64,000 bases of DNA. Origin: Lithospermum erythrorhizon. Lineage: Eukaryota > Streptophyta > Magnoliopsida > Boraginales > Boraginaceae. The position numbers and the translations under genes are program-made. Below the pieces are notes generated by a model. The model worked only from the letters and a program-made list of their open reading frames with translations, ran no database searches and was not told where the DNA came from. How positions within the stretch are numbered: the stretch's first letter is position 1; each line of letters begins with the position of its first letter. The DNA is taken from NCBI GenBank assembly GCA_019722365.1, contig JADFUC010000709.1, positions 1,302,001 to 1,366,000 of the forward strand, written 5' to 3'. This document shows positions 61,201 through 64,000 of the stretch, in pieces.

Positions 61201-62356
61201 AACGATTTTTTCTTTCTAATTTTTCTTCTGCTACGCTATTATTTTTTTTTATTACGTGATTAACACGCACTAAATTAGAAAGAAAAATCATAAAAACCTA
61301 AACTAACATTCTTATATGTGAACTACAGATACATTTGGATAATACAAATGAAAACGTCAGTTTTATTTCTTGTTCTTCTAGTTGGATACTTGTTGCTAAG
61401 AAAACATCAAGACAAATTTATATACGATAGTCACGTGATAAAAAAAAGTAGCAACTTAACATATTATATCACAATGGACCACTTTTGCCCATTATTTTAA
61501 ACTTGGAGTGATGAACAAAGGACATTTTGAAACGCGCCATTTAACCTGAATCACGCAAACTTCATATGATAACAAGGTTTCTCGTCCAATTTTTTAAATT
61601 TTTACGAAAAATACCCTCAAAATGGTTGGCATGCTAGTCACGACCATCAAGTTAACGGACTCACACGAAGCACTATTTTTGCCCATTATTGAAACGTAAT
61701 GATGAATAAAGACATTTTAAACGCATTTAACCTAACCCTACAAGAAACATACATGATGACAGGGGCTTTTGTCCATTTTAATAATTGAAAATACAAAATG
61801 AACTATCTTTTGACAATAGAAATTACCAACCTACTTTTGAAGTAACAATTCTATTTGTGATCGAATTTTCATTAAAAATATCCATATCATCAAATATTAC
61901 ACCCCAATCATTTGAACAACAAAATTTAGCAATAAAATACAGTAATTTTTACCAACACCATGAACTGAGATGAAGGCAATAAGAGTGCATTAACATTAAA
62001 ACCAATTAGTATATTTATAAATAGTCTAGATATGTCACTCAACTAAGCGATGGGAGTAAAATACAACTCATGAGCATGAAATAACAAAGCAAAATCTGGG
62101 CAACTACGTACATGTGACTAATGTGAGAGTTCTTGCATCAGTCTTGGACAATTATGGTAAGAGAATGCATTGCAAAATGAAACCCAACGGTTCCCTCTCA
62201 AGTGTTTCTTACCCAAGCCACCAGAACGTTCTTGGAAGTGTGTCCGGAGAGCTGCATCCCTCGACGAGGCTATCAGCAAGGTCTTGGTAGATCATCAAAT
62301 TAAGAAACATAGCACATTTCTTCTCTTTCGTGAAGCCGTCTTTGCCACCACCATGA
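58269..62356. other. intergenic between TTC1-like and Aquarius-like genes
   Basis: 58269-59100 includes the TTC1-like promoter; a MITE-end word (CACTCCCTCCATAGCAAAAC) is at 58387. 59350-59620 is a GC-richer block (GGAGCCAAGTCCCTACACGG), probably an LTR fragment. The open frame 59806-60051 has no recognisable domain. The 1.1-kb palindrome is listed separately. 61980-62356 probably holds the Aquarius 3' UTR. Confidence 0.5.
60645..61730. repeat. imperfect palindrome of ~1.1 kb (foldback or long-TIR element)
   Basis: The left arm from about 60645 to 61240 reappears inverted from about 61260 to 61725. Clear matches are GGGCAAAAGTGGTCCA (60879) with its complement at about 61475; AAGTTGCTACTTTTTTTATC (60912) with the complement at about 61439; ATCCAACTAGAAGAACAAGA (60986) with the complement at about 61366; and CATTATCCAAATATATC (61028) with the complement at about 61333. 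The outer arms also match (GATGGTCACGTGACTAGCA near 60721 against CTAGTCACGACCATC near 61633). There is no coding sequence; the frame 61318-61500 is inside the right arm. Confidence 0.85.
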
Positions 62357-64000
62357 TTATTCCTCCATCTTGTTCCCATCATCAATGGCATTGCTAACTG
62401 TCGCATCCTCCTGGTTATCGGCCTGGGTTACTCCTGCAGTTACTCCATCTAATAGATTGCCAGGTTGCTCATTACTTCCATCTGGAGTGTTTTCTGTGTC
62501 CACATCATTATTTGAAATACTTTCAAGTGGAATATCCTTCACCTCCATATCTTCAATGACATGGTTAGTTAACATCTGACCATGCCCTGATTGCTGATTA
62601 TAATGATGGCTCATCATCCGTGCCTGATGAAGAAGGAATGGTGTGTCAATTAGTACTTAAATAGGTTCTCCAAATCATATCACAAGTAACAAAACAAACA
62701 TCACAGGGCATGGCGAAACACTGAAACAATCTTGTGGATTGCCTACAAGCATATCCATAAGGGTTACAATAAAATACATGGACCTTCCAAATGCATAATA
62801 GCAAAGATGCTTGCAATAACCAATAAGTACCCGGTATAAAAAGATTTTAACAATACTTTCACATGTTCTTATTAAGAGTGCAGAAATACTCCTCCATTCG
62901 AAATAAGGCAAGACTTTTTCTAACTTTAACTTCAACAATTAATATCTTCTTGGATATAGTAACAATAAAAAATATATCGTTAAGTTGATCTTTACTCCTG
63001 TTCATGTATTTGTTGTTTGGGGTTCAGGAAATTGTCCGATATAATCTTCAAATCTCAAGCATTAATACTATATAGCTTGCAGTTTCACAAAAAGAATTGA
63101 GAATAATTCAGCAATGTGCAGGTGGCAGAAAAATACCTCACAAACTTGGTTAATTTTAAAATGGACAATGTTTGCCATCTCCTCAAGGCCGCTGACAAGA
63201 TGCATTGGTCCTGTGTCCTCAACATGTCTATCAGTCGATGATGTGAGCTCGCTGATATTAAGGGCAAGGCGGTCGGGTCTCTGAAGTAATAGCCGAAATG
63301 TAGGTTGCAATTCATAGCACTGCTCAAAAAGAGAACGCCGACAGAAAATGTACAGTCCTAGACGAGCACGGGACATAGCTACAACCAATCTTCTAACATC
63401 GCGAAGGTGGCCCACAAAGCGTGTGCGCACAAGTGACAATAAGATGAAATCATTTTGCTGACCTTGAAATTTATCAACAGTAGTAACCTACACCAACAAA
63501 AGGAATGAGATTATAAAATTAGGACATCAGCTAGAACTATTGGAAGCTTACTTTTCAGCAAAGGAAAACTCATGTCCAGAAAATAACAAATGAAGTACAG
63601 CACATTTTATTAATGAAGTACCAAAGAAATCAGAAGCGTAATTTCAAAAAGTCCACCTCTGCAAAATAAATATTCAAATTAAACTGAACAGGGCACTAAC
63701 TTTATTTGGGAGACCGATGAAGTCATAGGGTGCACAACGCCTGTTGATAACATCACGAATCAGAAGCTTCTGACCATTGTAAGTAGTCAAGATGGAAATC
63801 TTATTTGCAGGGTACCCAAGCAAGCGCATGTATATGTAGATGCTGACAATATATTCAGCTTCTCCTTCATTTTGGTAAAACCAGGGAGAAGGAGCACTCT
63901 CACCCTTCCCACGATAATCAGGAACATCTATCAACTGGTACTCGTAGGAAAATCCTGCATTTGCCCTATGAAATACAGAATTTTCTGTGACAAAAGGAAG
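62357..64000 (-). CDS. Aquarius-type intron-binding spliceosomal RNA helicase, C-terminal part (runs off the window)
   Basis: SF1 (Upf1-like) helicase of the spliceosome. Three exons are visible on the minus strand: 64000 (open)-63701, 63487-63137 and 62623-62357, all phase 0, with TAA at 62357-62359. The first gives [33 protein letters not shown] and [20 protein letters not shown]. The second gives the late helicase motifs [20 protein letters not shown] and [20 protein letters not shown]. These sequences are characteristic of Aquarius. The last exon (88 residues) is acidic and low-complexity, as in other plant Aquarius proteins. The N-terminal armadillo-like region and early helicase motifs lie beyond the window edge. 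No lesion is seen. Confidence 0.92.

Overview
This window is nuclear DNA from a flowering plant, most likely a eudicot. It is AT-rich, its genes have many short exons with GT/AG introns, and it carries Stowaway-like and hAT-like MITEs, a LINE fragment and many microsatellites. The short words ACTCCGTAT/ATACGGAGT recur, and a hevein/chitinase relic is present. Both would fit Caryophyllales, but the sequence does not fix the order.

Layout. (1) 3645-16737, + strand: an NPF (NRT1/PTR) transporter of five exons with two very long introns (about 6.3 and 4.8 kb) full of transposon debris, including a decayed hAT transposase. A 251-bp hAT MITE with an 8-bp target duplication sits inside its coding sequence, and its ends look usable as an in-frame intron. 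(2) 16738-26256: AT-rich, gene-poor DNA with minisatellites, a Stowaway element and, on the minus strand, a broken hevein-domain/GH19 chitinase gene. (3) 26257-30252, +: a complete eIF2B beta gene (416 aa). (4) 31871-33231, +: a short class-A heat-shock-factor-like gene whose DNA-recognition helix has lost its canonical residues. (5) 33743-35871, -: an intact annexin D4-like gene. (6) 39406-41457, +: an annexin D8-like gene with several lesions, probably a pseudogene. (7) 41754-55361, +: three GH28 exopolygalacturonase genes (PG1-PG3) with matching exon structure. PG1 and PG2 lie in a segmental duplication that also copied the last annexin exon, leaving an orphan exon upstream of PG2, and the 3' flank repeat. 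(8) 56340-58268, -: a TTC1-like TPR co-chaperone gene. (9) 58269-62356: an intergenic region with an imperfect palindrome of about 1.1 kb. (10) 62357-64000, -: the 3' end of an Aquarius-type spliceosomal helicase gene.

The genes do not form a pathway. The one coherent group is the annexin-polygalacturonase block. GH28 enzymes of this exo-type are commonly pollen-expressed and trim homogalacturonan, and the three copies keep catalytic residues and a shared proximal promoter block. All exon boundaries were read by eye from GT/AG signals, reading frame and family similarity. No alignment or expression data were available.
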